Assembly (NCBI GenBank): GCA_045596385.1
Contig: JAZOCC010000024.1
Coordinates: 246,245-310,244 of the forward strand
Length of the DNA stretch: 64,000 nucleotides
Source: SIG307 sp045596385
GTDB taxonomy: Bacteria; Bacillota; Clostridia; Lachnospirales; Lachnospiraceae
Direction of reading: 5' to 3'
A program made the position numbers and the translations under genes. The notes under the pieces were generated by a model. That model was not told where the DNA came from. It worked only from the letters and a program-made list of their open reading frames with translations, and did not search any database. Numbering within the stretch: position 1 is the first letter of the stretch; each line of letters opens with the position of its first letter. Positions 44,649-51,904 of this stretch are shown here, in pieces.

Positions 44649-45482
44649 ATGATGCGAGTGGAAAATCAAACCTTTGATAAAGAGAGGGAGTTTTACGGCA
44701 GTTCCGATGTGACGGTTGTGAATTGTAAGTTTGAAGGTCCGGCGGACGGCGAGAGTGCTTTTAAAGAAAGCCGGAATGTGACGGTGGACAGCTGCCTTTG
44801 GAATTTAAGATACCCGTTCTGGCACGATACCGGGGTGACGATGAAAAATACGGAGCTGACGGAGCTTTGCCGTGCGGCGTTTTGGTATTCGGAGAAGATT
44901 GAAATTGCCGAATCCAAGCTTTACGGAGTGAAGGCAATGCGTGAGTGCGCAGATATTACGATTCGGAAGAGTGACATCGTGTCGCCGGAGTTCGGCTGGT
45001 CGGTGAGCAATATCCGTGTGGAGGACAGCACTGCGGCAGGCGAGTACTTTATGATGCGTTCTTCGGATATTGCATTTAAGAACGTGGAGTTTACCGGAAA
45101 GTATTCTTTCCAGTACGTGGAGAATGCGGTCATTGAAAATTGTGTATTACATACGAAGGATGCCTTCTGGCATGCGAAAAATGTAGTGATTAGAAATTGT
45201 GTGGTAGAGGGCGAGTATCTGGCGTGGTATGCGGAGAATATTACCTTCGAGAATTGTAAGATTTCCGGTACCCAGCCGTTCTGCTACTGCAAGAATTTGA
45301 AGCTTGTGAACTGTGAAATGCTTGATGCGGACTTAAGCTTTGAAAAATCGGAGGTTGAGGCTGAACTGACCGCTCCGATTGTAAGTATTAAGAATCCGAA
45401 GTCCGGTTACATTAAAGTGCCGGCTGTGGACGAATTGATTATGGATGATCCGGAAGCGAAGTGTCGGATTATCGTACAATAA
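44649..45482 (+). CDS. DUF3737 right-handed beta-helix protein
   Basis: Cytoplasmic protein of 277 residues made of short repeating beta-helix turns. Each turn of about 20 residues carries Asn/Cys/Val-rich strands (VTVVNCKFEG, NVTVDSCLW, VVIRNCVVEG, ITFENCKISG). The pattern and the conserved Phe/Trp-rich turns (FWHDTGV, FWHAKNV, WYAENI) match DUF3737. Such proteins are common in gut Firmicutes and Bacteroidetes, but their role is unknown; the fold suggests a carbohydrate-related function. The first codons include two adjacent ATGs (44649, 44652). It is monocistronic. Confidence 0.85.
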   Translation: MMRVENQTFDKEREFYGSSDVTVVNCKFEGPADGESAFKESRNVTVDSCLWNLRYPFWHDTGVTMKNTELTELCRAAFWYSEKIEIAESKLYGVKAMRECADITIRKSDIVSPEFGWSVSNIRVEDSTAAGEYFMMRSSDIAFKNVEFTGKYSFQYVENAVIENCVLHTKDAFWHAKNVVIRNCVVEGEYLAWYAENITFENCKISGTQPFCYCKNLKLVNCEMLDADLSFEKSEVEAELTAPIVSIKNPKSGYIKVPAVDELIMDDPEAKCRIIVQ

Positions 45483-45490
45483 AGTATGTA

Positions 45491-45536
45491 AAGGATGTGT
45501 TTGCGTGATGAAGGGATTGCAAACACATCCTTTTTG
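45491..45536 (+). terminator. Terminator after DUF3737 gene
   Basis: Perfect 14-bp arms AAGGATGTGTTTGC (45491-45504) and its complement (45519-45532), then TTTTT. Confidence 0.9.
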
Positions 45537-45637
45537 GTTCTAACGTAGTATCTTATCTGTTTGATACCCCATGCTCCGGATTTGAGGACGGTAAGATCCC
45601 CCTTTCTTGTATTTTGTTACACTACCGGTATATGTAA

Positions 45638-46426
45638 CTATAAGAGAATTGTCTTTCCGCAGGAAAGATACTCTAACCGTTCCATCCGTTCCTTTAAGTA
45701 GGCAAACTGCTCCTCGCCTGTGCAGTGGCCCGTAAAGTAGCGGGTGGAATATTTATTTAGGTTCTTTGCGGCAGCGTCCAGAGCGTTGCCCGGCTCCAGC
45801 TTCATGAAATGAAATCCTCCCACCAGCACATCCGGCGCAAACCATTCCATAATATTTTGAATGCCTTTATGAGAGCACCCGCTGATAAGGACTTTTAGGT
45901 CTTTTTCCTCAATCAAAAGGTACTGTTCGTGGCGAAAGTCATCCGGCACGTGACTATTTCCATCCAAAACCGTCAGACCGAAGCTTCCCAGGTCACAGGA
46001 ACGGATGCGTTCGTTACAGGAAAAAAGAGTCAGACCCGGCGCAAGAGTGCAGATTTCCTCGGTAAAATGCAATCTGTTTTGTTCTACGAGTGTAGTCTCT
46101 AAATTTGTATCTAATCCGATGTATTTATCCAAAGCATTAAAATGTGGTTCGAAAGCAAAGCGATTGATGTAAACCGGAGCTTTTTCATTCAGAGACAAAA
46201 AGGTCGCCAGTCCGCCGCCGTGGTCGTAGTGGCCGTGAGAAAGCACGGCGATGTCTACCGCGGACAGGTCGATGCCGAGGGTCTCTGCGTTTTTCGCAAA
46301 CAAATCGCTCTGGCCCATATCAAATAAAATCTTATGCGTATCGGTTTCGATATACAGGCTGAGACCGTGTTCTACCTGCATATCGTCCCGCTCGGTGGTA
46401 TTTTCCAGTAAGGCTGTGAGTTTCAT
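45638..46426 (-). CDS. MBL-fold metallo-hydrolase
   Basis: Metallo-beta-lactamase-fold hydrolase of 262 residues. ATG 46426 with AAAGGACAT upstream is the start; the open frame continues far upstream but the added sequence is unlike protein and overlaps the neighbouring promoter. The metal motif is SHGHYDHGGG (HxHxDH), followed by further His positions in CSHKGI and TGHCTG. The N-terminus LTALLENTT and the overall plan resemble the group that includes 7,8-dihydropterin-6-yl-methyl-4-(beta-D-ribofuranosyl)aminobenzene-phosphate synthase-like proteins. The real substrate is not known. It is divergent from the YfbR-like gene, about 300 bases away. Confidence 0.85.
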   Translation of the reverse strand: MKLTALLENTTERDDMQVEHGLSLYIETDTHKILFDMGQSDLFAKNAETLGIDLSAVDIAVLSHGHYDHGGGLATFLSLNEKAPVYINRFAFEPHFNALDKYIGLDTNLETTLVEQNRLHFTEEICTLAPGLTLFSCNERIRSCDLGSFGLTVLDGNSHVPDDFRHEQYLLIEEKDLKVLISGCSHKGIQNIMEWFAPDVLVGGFHFMKLEPGNALDAAAKNLNKYSTRYFTGHCTGEEQFAYLKERMERLEYLSCGKTILL

Positions 46427-46724
46427 AGTGTGATGTCCTTTCGTATTCTCTGTGAGAGAAAATAGTGTGCGGGATGGAGTGAAAAATCCGAATCTCTTTG
46501 CTTGCAGTGTAACACAAATAAAAAAACGTTGCAAGTGTACCGGAAAATGCCGGGAAAACAAAAGAAAAATGTTGTGTTCGATTGACAGTGGGGGGGAGAT
46601 AAGGCATAATAAACTGTGAGTATGCGAAGTGATTGTATAAGAAGATTCGATGCTTGGAGAGCATAGAGAATAAAAGATTGCAGAAGAGTACGGTTGAATA
46701 AAAAGAAGAAAAGGGGAACGGACC

Positions 46725-47321
46725 ATGGGAAATAACGAAAGTAATTTTTGCGCAATGATGTCCCGCATGAAATACATTGACCGTTGGGCGCTGATGCGGA
46801 ATTCCTGTACGGAAAATATATGCGAGCATTCCTTGGAGGTGGCGATGATTGCCCATATGCTGTGTGTTATCGGCAATAAGCGCTTCGGAAAGAATCTGGA
46901 TGCCAGTAAGGCTGCATTAATCGGCATGTACCACGACACCACAGAGATTATTACGGGCGATATGCCGACGCCGGTGAAGTATTATAACGAGTCCATACAG
47001 ACGGTGTTCCATAAGATTGAGGATGCGGCGGCGGAGACATTGCTTTCCATGCTCCCGGAGGATTTGCGGGAGGAGTTCCACAGCCTGTATTTTAAGCAGG
47101 AGGAGGACGCGTACCTTTGGCGTCTGGTAAAGGCGGCGGACAAGTTTTCCGCGCTCATTAAGTGTATGGAAGAGAAGAAGGCCGGCAATAAGGAGTTTGA
47201 CAGTGCGTTCAAATCCACGAAGGCTTCCATTATTGCCATGGAGCTGCCGGAGGCGGATTGCTTTATGGAAGAGTTCATTCCGGCGTATAACAAGAATTTG
47301 GACGAGTTGCAGAAACGGTAA
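46725..47321 (+). CDS. YfbR-like 5'-deoxynucleotidase (HD domain)
   Basis: HD-domain phosphohydrolase of 198 residues, probably removing phosphate from deoxynucleoside monophosphates. The HD ligands are the His in EHSLEVAMIAH (about 31), the His-Asp pair in MYHDTTEI (about 72) and a later Asp in KAADKFS. The EIITGDMPTPVKYYN segment is a hallmark of the YfbR group. Length is normal for the family. It starts behind AAAGGGGAACG. The HAD gene follows 54 bases later on the same strand, so the two may be co-transcribed as nucleotide or phosphate enzymes. Confidence 0.9.
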   Translation: MGNNESNFCAMMSRMKYIDRWALMRNSCTENICEHSLEVAMIAHMLCVIGNKRFGKNLDASKAALIGMYHDTTEIITGDMPTPVKYYNESIQTVFHKIEDAAAETLLSMLPEDLREEFHSLYFKQEEDAYLWRLVKAADKFSALIKCMEEKKAGNKEFDSAFKSTKASIIAMELPEADCFMEEFIPAYNKNLDELQKR

Positions 47322-47375
47322 AGAAGGTCTTTTGTAGCTGTGTTGGGGAACAAACTACAGAAGGGAGCATAAAGC

Positions 47376-48050
47376 ATGAAAGCAGTAATCTTTGACATGT
47401 TCGAAACCTTGGTGACGCTTCACAGTGTACCGCGGTATTTCGGACGGAACGTTGCGGCGGATTTGGGCGCGGATATCGACGAGTTTTACCCACTGTGGCA
47501 TGAGACGGAAGAGGCCCGCAGCAAGGGGAAAATGACGTTTGAAGAATCTCTTTACTGGATTGGGGAGCGTACGCATTATACCCATCCCGAGCGAATTCCG
47601 GAAGCAGTGGAAAAACGCCATGTCTTTAAGTCGGAGAGTTTGCAGAAGGTGGAATATCGTATCGTTTCCCTGCTTCGGGAATTAAAGGTGCGGGGGTATA
47701 AGGTTGCACTCATCAGTAACTGCTTTTTGGAAGAAGCGGAGGCTATCCGGGCGAGCGTGCTGGCATCTTGCTTTGATGTGATGATGCTCTCTTGCGAGCA
47801 GGGAGTGCAAAAACCGGAGCATGAAATATTCGAACGATGTCTGGCGGAGCTTGCGGTGGCGCCGGAAGACTGTTTGTATGTAGGGGACGGCGGAAGCCGG
47901 GAACTGGAAACGGCGAGGGAGTTCGGCATGCAGACGTTGCAGGCGGGCTGGTTTGTGAAAAACGAGCAGGCAGATTGGAAAAAGGAAGGCTTTGCATCGG
48001 CTACGGCGCCGGAAGAGGTGCTGGTGGCATTGGATGTATATGAGGGATAA
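47376..48050 (+). CDS. HAD-superfamily hydrolase (phosphatase-like)
   Basis: Haloacid-dehalogenase-fold phosphatase of 224 residues. Motif I is FDMFETL with the nucleophile Asp7. Motif II is ISNCF (about 112), motif III a Lys in GVQKPEHEIF and motif IV GDGGSREL (about 167). The helical cap lies between residues 15 and 90. Members include phosphoglycolate- and nucleotide-phosphatases of the YjjG type. Neighbouring a YfbR-like deoxynucleotidase suggests nucleotide housekeeping, but this is inference. It has an AGAAGGGAG site. Only 22 bases separate it from the lipoprotein gene. Confidence 0.88.
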   Translation: MKAVIFDMFETLVTLHSVPRYFGRNVAADLGADIDEFYPLWHETEEARSKGKMTFEESLYWIGERTHYTHPERIPEAVEKRHVFKSESLQKVEYRIVSLLRELKVRGYKVALISNCFLEEAEAIRASVLASCFDVMMLSCEQGVQKPEHEIFERCLAELAVAPEDCLYVGDGGSRELETAREFGMQTLQAGWFVKNEQADWKKEGFASATAPEEVLVALDVYEG

Positions 48051-48072
48051 AACGAACCGAAAGGAAGAGAGA

Positions 48073-48591
48073 ATGAAGGTGGAGCAGTGGATGAAGAAGA
48101 GTGCGGCTCTTGTGGCGACATTGAGTGCGTTTGTGTTTTGCGGGTGTGGAAGTGAGCCGGAGGGATTAAAACCCTATGAGTGGTCATTGGATGGAACGGT
48201 GATGTCCTATTATGACAGTGCAGAGGAGATTGACGGAGACATTTGTCAGAAGTACGAGTCGTATTTTGACGGTGCACAGTCAGACAGTACCACATGGGTG
48301 ACGACAAATGCGGATGGCGAAATTCGTGCGTTTATTACAGAAGATAGTTCGGTAGTAACGTATAAAGATATATCCGTAGGGGATGCGCTAAGTACGATAG
48401 AGGATGTGTTTTCTTATGAAGAGGCTTACGCAGATAATTGCTATATCGTTTATTTTGACGGAAAGAAAGAGATGAATGCGGAAGAAGCGGAGTCGAAAGA
48501 GGACTGGATATTAATCACTTATTTTGCAGAAGAAGGGATTATTACGGAAATCAGTATTTATGACGGCGTTTTCGGAAGCACTCTAAAATAG
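48073..48591 (+). CDS. Small lipoprotein of unknown function
   Basis: A 172-residue exported protein. ATG 48073 follows GGAAGAGAG and gives a lipoprotein signal (hydrophobic core ALVATLSAFVF, then C-G-C, with the lipid Cys near residue 24). The mature part is acidic, with beta-strand-like stretches, and contains no recognised domain. Residues 40-60 carry a Tyr/Asp-rich segment. It resembles many small Lachnospiraceae lipoproteins in plan only. It is probably transcribed from the HAD operon, with rsmH following 45 bases later. Confidence 0.7.
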   Translation: MKVEQWMKKSAALVATLSAFVFCGCGSEPEGLKPYEWSLDGTVMSYYDSAEEIDGDICQKYESYFDGAQSDSTTWVTTNADGEIRAFITEDSSVVTYKDISVGDALSTIEDVFSYEEAYADNCYIVYFDGKKEMNAEEAESKEDWILITYFAEEGIITEISIYDGVFGSTLK

Positions 48592-48636
48592 TTGTCGATG
48601 ATAGAAGAGAATCTATCGGAAAGGAACACGGACTTG

Positions 48637-49704
48637 ATGAACGAAAACAACAACGGACAAAATACAGACACCCCGCACAAGCGGCGGGTCAGATATAAAG
48701 GAACCCACCCGAGGGCGTTCCACGAAAAGTATAAGGAGGCCAATCCGGAAAAGTATGCAGATACCATCGAGAAGGTCATCCGCAAGGGCAGTACTCCGGC
48801 AGGTATGCACATTTCCATTATGGTGGATGAGATTTTGGAGGTGCTGAAGATTCAGCCGGGAGAGCAGGGCTTGGATGCTACCTTGGGATATGGTGGACAT
48901 ACAAGCGCAATGCTTGCGAAACTGGAGGGCAAAGGTCATATGTATGCCCTGGATGTGGACCCGATCGAGATTGTAAAAACGAAGAAGCGCTTAGAGGATA
49001 AGGGGTACGGTGAAGACATTCTGACCATCTGTCAGACCAACTTTGCGAATATCGATAAGGTGGCGGAGCAGGCCGGTAAGTTTGATTTTGTCCTGGCGGA
49101 CCTCGGTGTGTCGTCCATGCAGATTGACAACCCGGAGCGGGGCTTTTCCTACAAGGTGGAAGGACCGCTGGACTTGCGACTGGACCCGGAACACGGGCAG
49201 TCCGCATCGGAGCGGCTGCGCAGTATCACGAAGGAAGAGTTTATCGGCATGATGGTGGAGAACTCCGACGAACCCTATGCGGAGCAGATTGCGAAAGTAG
49301 TATTTCAGAAGCTGAAGAGGGGGGCAAAGTTTGAGACGACAACAGAGCTTCGTGAGGCCATTGAGGAGGCTTTAAGTAAGCTTCCGCCTGCGGAGTATAA
49401 GGAAACGGTGAAAAAGTCCTGCGCAAGAGTGTTTCAGGCGCTTCGTATTGATGTAAACAGCGAGTTTGAGGTATTGTATGCGTTTCTTGAAAAATTGCCG
49501 GGGATTTTAAAACCGGGGGCGCGAGTGGCAATTCTGACCTTTCACTCGGGAGAGGACCAGCTGGTGAAGAAGTCATTTAAACAGTTAAAAAGAGAAGGCG
49601 TTTACAGCGACGCATCGGAGGATGTGATACGTCCGTCCGCAGCGGAGTGTCAACGGAATCCGCGGGCAAAGTCCACGAAGCTGCGCTGGGCAATAAAAGC
49701 GTAA
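48637..49704 (+). CDS. rsmH: 16S rRNA (cytosine1402-N4)-methyltransferase
   Basis: SAM-dependent methyltransferase that modifies C1402 in the ribosomal P site. The product is about 355 residues, longer than the 313 of Escherichia coli because of a basic N-terminal extension (about 1-50, with KRRVRYKGTHP) found in related Clostridia. Catalytic landmarks are the SAM loop LDATLGYGGHTSAML (about 79-93), DLGVSSMQID and the C-terminal AILTFHSGEDQLVKKSFK with NPRAKSTKLRW. ATG 48637 follows GGAAAGGA by 10 bases; upstream ATG or TTG codons have weaker sites. The usual mraZ-ftsL division neighbours are absent. Confidence 0.93.
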   Translation: MNENNNGQNTDTPHKRRVRYKGTHPRAFHEKYKEANPEKYADTIEKVIRKGSTPAGMHISIMVDEILEVLKIQPGEQGLDATLGYGGHTSAMLAKLEGKGHMYALDVDPIEIVKTKKRLEDKGYGEDILTICQTNFANIDKVAEQAGKFDFVLADLGVSSMQIDNPERGFSYKVEGPLDLRLDPEHGQSASERLRSITKEEFIGMMVENSDEPYAEQIAKVVFQKLKRGAKFETTTELREAIEEALSKLPPAEYKETVKKSCARVFQALRIDVNSEFEVLYAFLEKLPGILKPGARVAILTFHSGEDQLVKKSFKQLKREGVYSDASEDVIRPSAAECQRNPRAKSTKLRWAIKA

Positions 49705-49716
49705 AAAAGCATAGAA

Positions 49717-49752
49717 AAAACAGCACTTTGCATATGATAAAGTGCTGTTTTT
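49717..49752. terminator. Bidirectional terminator after rsmH
   Basis: Perfect arms at about 49717-49729 and 49739-49751 (AAAACAGCACTTT and complement), with A-run and T-run, between convergent genes. Confidence 0.88.
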
Positions 49753-49791
49753 CCCATTTAAGGGAACTTAGAGGTATTTTTAAGTTGGTAG

Positions 49792-50010
49792 TTAGCTGAT
49801 GGTATCCGGGGTTTCCAAACTGTTGTTGCCGGTGTATTTCGGATTGTACATGCAATTGTTACAAATACCCTTGCCGTTACCCTGTGCATTACATACCTGA
49901 GACGGGTCATATACACATAGTTTGCCGTGGGTGTTACCGTTCTGGTGATTATTTCCGGCAGTTTCGCTGATATTCAATTCTGTAATATTCGGGGTGTTCC
50001 AGTTTTTCAT
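49792..50010 (-). CDS. Second RiPP precursor-like peptide, orphan
   Basis: A 72-residue peptide from ATG 50010, with AGAGGAG eight bases upstream. Its first 18 residues match the precursor-like peptide at 17750-17959 at ten positions without gaps: M1, K2, W4, T6, P7, I9, E11, L12, T17, A18. The rest differs: it is Asn/Gly-rich, has four cysteines (C32, C40, C50, C53) and ends in Ser72. If cleaved after A18, core positions 7-9 are Gly, Asn and Thr, so a lasso ring is not possible. No modifying gene is next to it; the kinase/cyclase-like pair lies about 30 kb away. It has its own promoter. Confidence 0.7.
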   Translation of the reverse strand: MKNWNTPNITELNISETAGNNHQNGNTHGKLCVYDPSQVCNAQGNGKGICNNCMYNPKYTGNNSLETPDTIS

Positions 50011-50052
50011 TTTATGTGCTCCTCTTTGATTGTTATCTAGGTCTATGGACCT

Positions 50053-50081
50053 ACTATACCACTGCGTTAAGAAAATGTAAA
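50053..50081 (-). promoter_or_regulatory. Promoter of the orphan precursor-like peptide
   Basis: On the minus strand: -35 TTTACA (50076-50081), 17-base spacer, -10 TATAGT (50053-50058). Confidence 0.7.
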
Positions 50082-50142
50082 GAAGTTCTTGCAAAAATGA
50101 TAGAATTCTATTTTTTCAGAGATGAAAACTACAGTTTTTTGA

Positions 50143-50171
50143 TTGTATAACCGGACAAAATATAGTATAAT
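50143..50171 (+). promoter_or_regulatory. Promoter of the zinc-ribbon gene at 50210
   Basis: -35 TTGTAT (50143-50148), 17-base spacer, perfect -10 TATAAT (50166-50171). Confidence 0.75.
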
Positions 50172-50209
50172 GGAACCAACAAAAAGTCACAGGATAGGGA
50201 GGTGACGGT

Positions 50210-50668
50210 ATGTTTGAAAATGATGTTTCAAAAAATCTGGAGCGATTGATTATACAGAGCCGGCCGGTGCATTGTGACGAGTGCGGCGGTAAGATGTATT
50301 ATATTTCGGGAGGAGAGTACGAGTGCAGAGTCTGTGGGAGTCGGGCATATGACGATTTCGGCAAGGTAAAGAAGTTTCTCGGGGAACACGGACCGTCTCC
50401 TGCTCCGGTGATTGCCGCTGCTACAGGGGTAAGAGCCGATATTATCAATCATTTTTTGAAAAAGGGAAGATTGGAGATTCCGGAGGGCAGTAAATTTTTT
50501 CTGCAGTGTGAGCGGTGCGGTTGTGCCATCCGCTACGGCAGGTTTTGCCCGGAATGTATGAAGGAATTAACCGGAGGTTTGCTGGCGGCGTTTCATGAGG
50601 ATGTGGGGGAGCGTCCGAAGGGGCATCCGAGGATAACGGGGCAGTATCACTTTATGAAAAAGAAATAA
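50210..50668 (+). CDS. Zinc-ribbon protein related to flagellar-operon YvyF family
   Basis: A 152-residue cytoplasmic protein. The N-terminal zinc ribbon has CDECGGKM and CRVCGS (Cys24, Cys27, Cys42, Cys45). A helix-turn-helix-like segment follows (VIAAATGVRADIINHFL, about 69-85). A second cysteine module has CERCGC and CPEC (about 105-122). The plan resembles the TIGR03826/YvyF proteins encoded in flagellar operons and MerR-like adaptors, though no flagellar genes are near. The final residues are basic. It has a GGGAGGTG site. Function is unknown. Confidence 0.75.
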   Translation: MFENDVSKNLERLIIQSRPVHCDECGGKMYYISGGEYECRVCGSRAYDDFGKVKKFLGEHGPSPAPVIAAATGVRADIINHFLKKGRLEIPEGSKFFLQCERCGCAIRYGRFCPECMKELTGGLLAAFHEDVGERPKGHPRITGQYHFMKKK

Positions 50669-50687
50669 AAGCAAAAGGAGAAGGATG

Positions 50688-51797
50688 ATGGCAGAGAACA
50701 GATTAAACGAATGGCTGGCACCGGTTTGGAAGGGCGGCGAAATTTGGGAAGAGTCCGTATGTTTTTTTGAGGATGCGGCAAAGAAGGAGCAGGGCGGAAA
50801 TCTTTTGTACACTCCGAAGAAAATTATGAAGATTACGAACCACGACGGTACGGTTGTGTACGAAGACGGCAAGGATTACACCGTAACGGAGCGGGGCATT
50901 GTACGTACAGAAGGAAGTCGGATTCCGTTGCTTACCAGAGAAGAATACATCAAGCCGTACAACGACGAGCCGTGGGCCGGCTGGCTTTGTCTGGAAGGAA
51001 AAAAGGAATTTACCATGATTCTTCCGTTTGTATATAAGTATCAGTCTCTGGTGACTTACGAGGCGGCGGAAGAGTGGACCGGCCTTGTACCGGAGCGTAT
51101 GGGTGCCCGTCTTACAAAGACCTATGAAAAATTAGAGAGCGGTAAGCCTCTTCACATTGTATATTTCGGCGACAGCATTACGGCAGGCTGGGAAGCCAGC
51201 GGTGCCGACGAGCCGGCGGTGGACATGGGCTCTTTAAATCCGATGAAGGTGCAGTCCGACCGTTATCCGTATATGCCGGTATGGGCGGAGCTGGTGACAA
51301 GAAAGCTTCGTGAAACCTATCCGCAGGCAGAGATTACGAAGGATAACTTATCCTCCGGCGGTTCCACCGCAAAGTGGGGCGTGGATAACGTAAATACGTT
51401 GTTTGACCGCGTGGAGAAGCCGGATCTTGTATTTATCGGTTTCGGTATGAACTGTATGTGGGACCCGACGGAGCAGTTTATGGGCTATATTGATGAGATT
51501 ATCAGCGAGCTTAAGAAGCGGAATCCGGAGTGTGAGTTTGTGCTGTACCCGGCTATGACCGCCAATACGGAGATTCCGACCTATCAGAACGACGGACTTC
51601 TGAACTACGAGAAGGCACTGACGGACTACGCAAAAGCTCACGAGGGCATGGCGGCGGCTCCGGTACATAGCATGTTTAAAGAAATGGAGAACCGGGGCAA
51701 GAAGTACTTTAACTACACCGGAAACTGCGTCAACCATCCGAATGATTTCGCAATCCGGTTGTACGGACAGACGATTTTGGAGGCGATTTTGAAGTAA
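50688..51797 (+). CDS. SGNH/GDSL esterase (carbohydrate esterase-like)
   Basis: Esterase of 369 residues. The N-terminal ~150 residues look like a beta-sandwich carbohydrate-binding or jelly-roll domain. The SGNH domain shows FGDSITAGWE with nucleophile Ser163, the Gly block in NLSSGGST, the Asn block GFGMNCMW and the catalytic His350 in VNHPND. The Asp normally three residues before the His is replaced by Cys347, so the acid may come from elsewhere. No signal peptide, so cytoplasmic. ATG 50688 is favoured over 50685 by spacing from AAAAGGAG. It precedes an alpha-xylosidase and probably removes acetyl groups from xyloglucan or xylan fragments. Confidence 0.82.
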   Translation: MAENRLNEWLAPVWKGGEIWEESVCFFEDAAKKEQGGNLLYTPKKIMKITNHDGTVVYEDGKDYTVTERGIVRTEGSRIPLLTREEYIKPYNDEPWAGWLCLEGKKEFTMILPFVYKYQSLVTYEAAEEWTGLVPERMGARLTKTYEKLESGKPLHIVYFGDSITAGWEASGADEPAVDMGSLNPMKVQSDRYPYMPVWAELVTRKLRETYPQAEITKDNLSSGGSTAKWGVDNVNTLFDRVEKPDLVFIGFGMNCMWDPTEQFMGYIDEIISELKKRNPECEFVLYPAMTANTEIPTYQNDGLLNYEKALTDYAKAHEGMAAAPVHSMFKEMENRGKKYFNYTGNCVNHPNDFAIRLYGQTILEAILK

Positions 51798-51804
51798 AAA
51801 TGAA

Positions 51805-51850
51805 AGGCCGGATTGTTGTGGCTTGTGGCTGCCACAATCCGGCTTTGTTG
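51805..51850 (+). terminator. Hairpin between the SGNH esterase and alpha-xylosidase genes
   Basis: Long imperfect stem (51805-51822 with 51831-51846) followed by a weak T-tract. It may reduce rather than stop read-through to the alpha-xylosidase gene. Confidence 0.5.
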
Positions 51851-51904
51851 TAAACAGAATGGAAATCGGCATATGGGATGCCAATGTGAAAAAGGAGAAG
51901 GTCT

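Noticed and set aside
46427..46942. Long N-terminal extension of the MBL hydrolase
   Set aside because: The added 172 residues are unlike any protein domain, overlap the divergent promoter region and lack a ribosome site; ATG 46426 has one.
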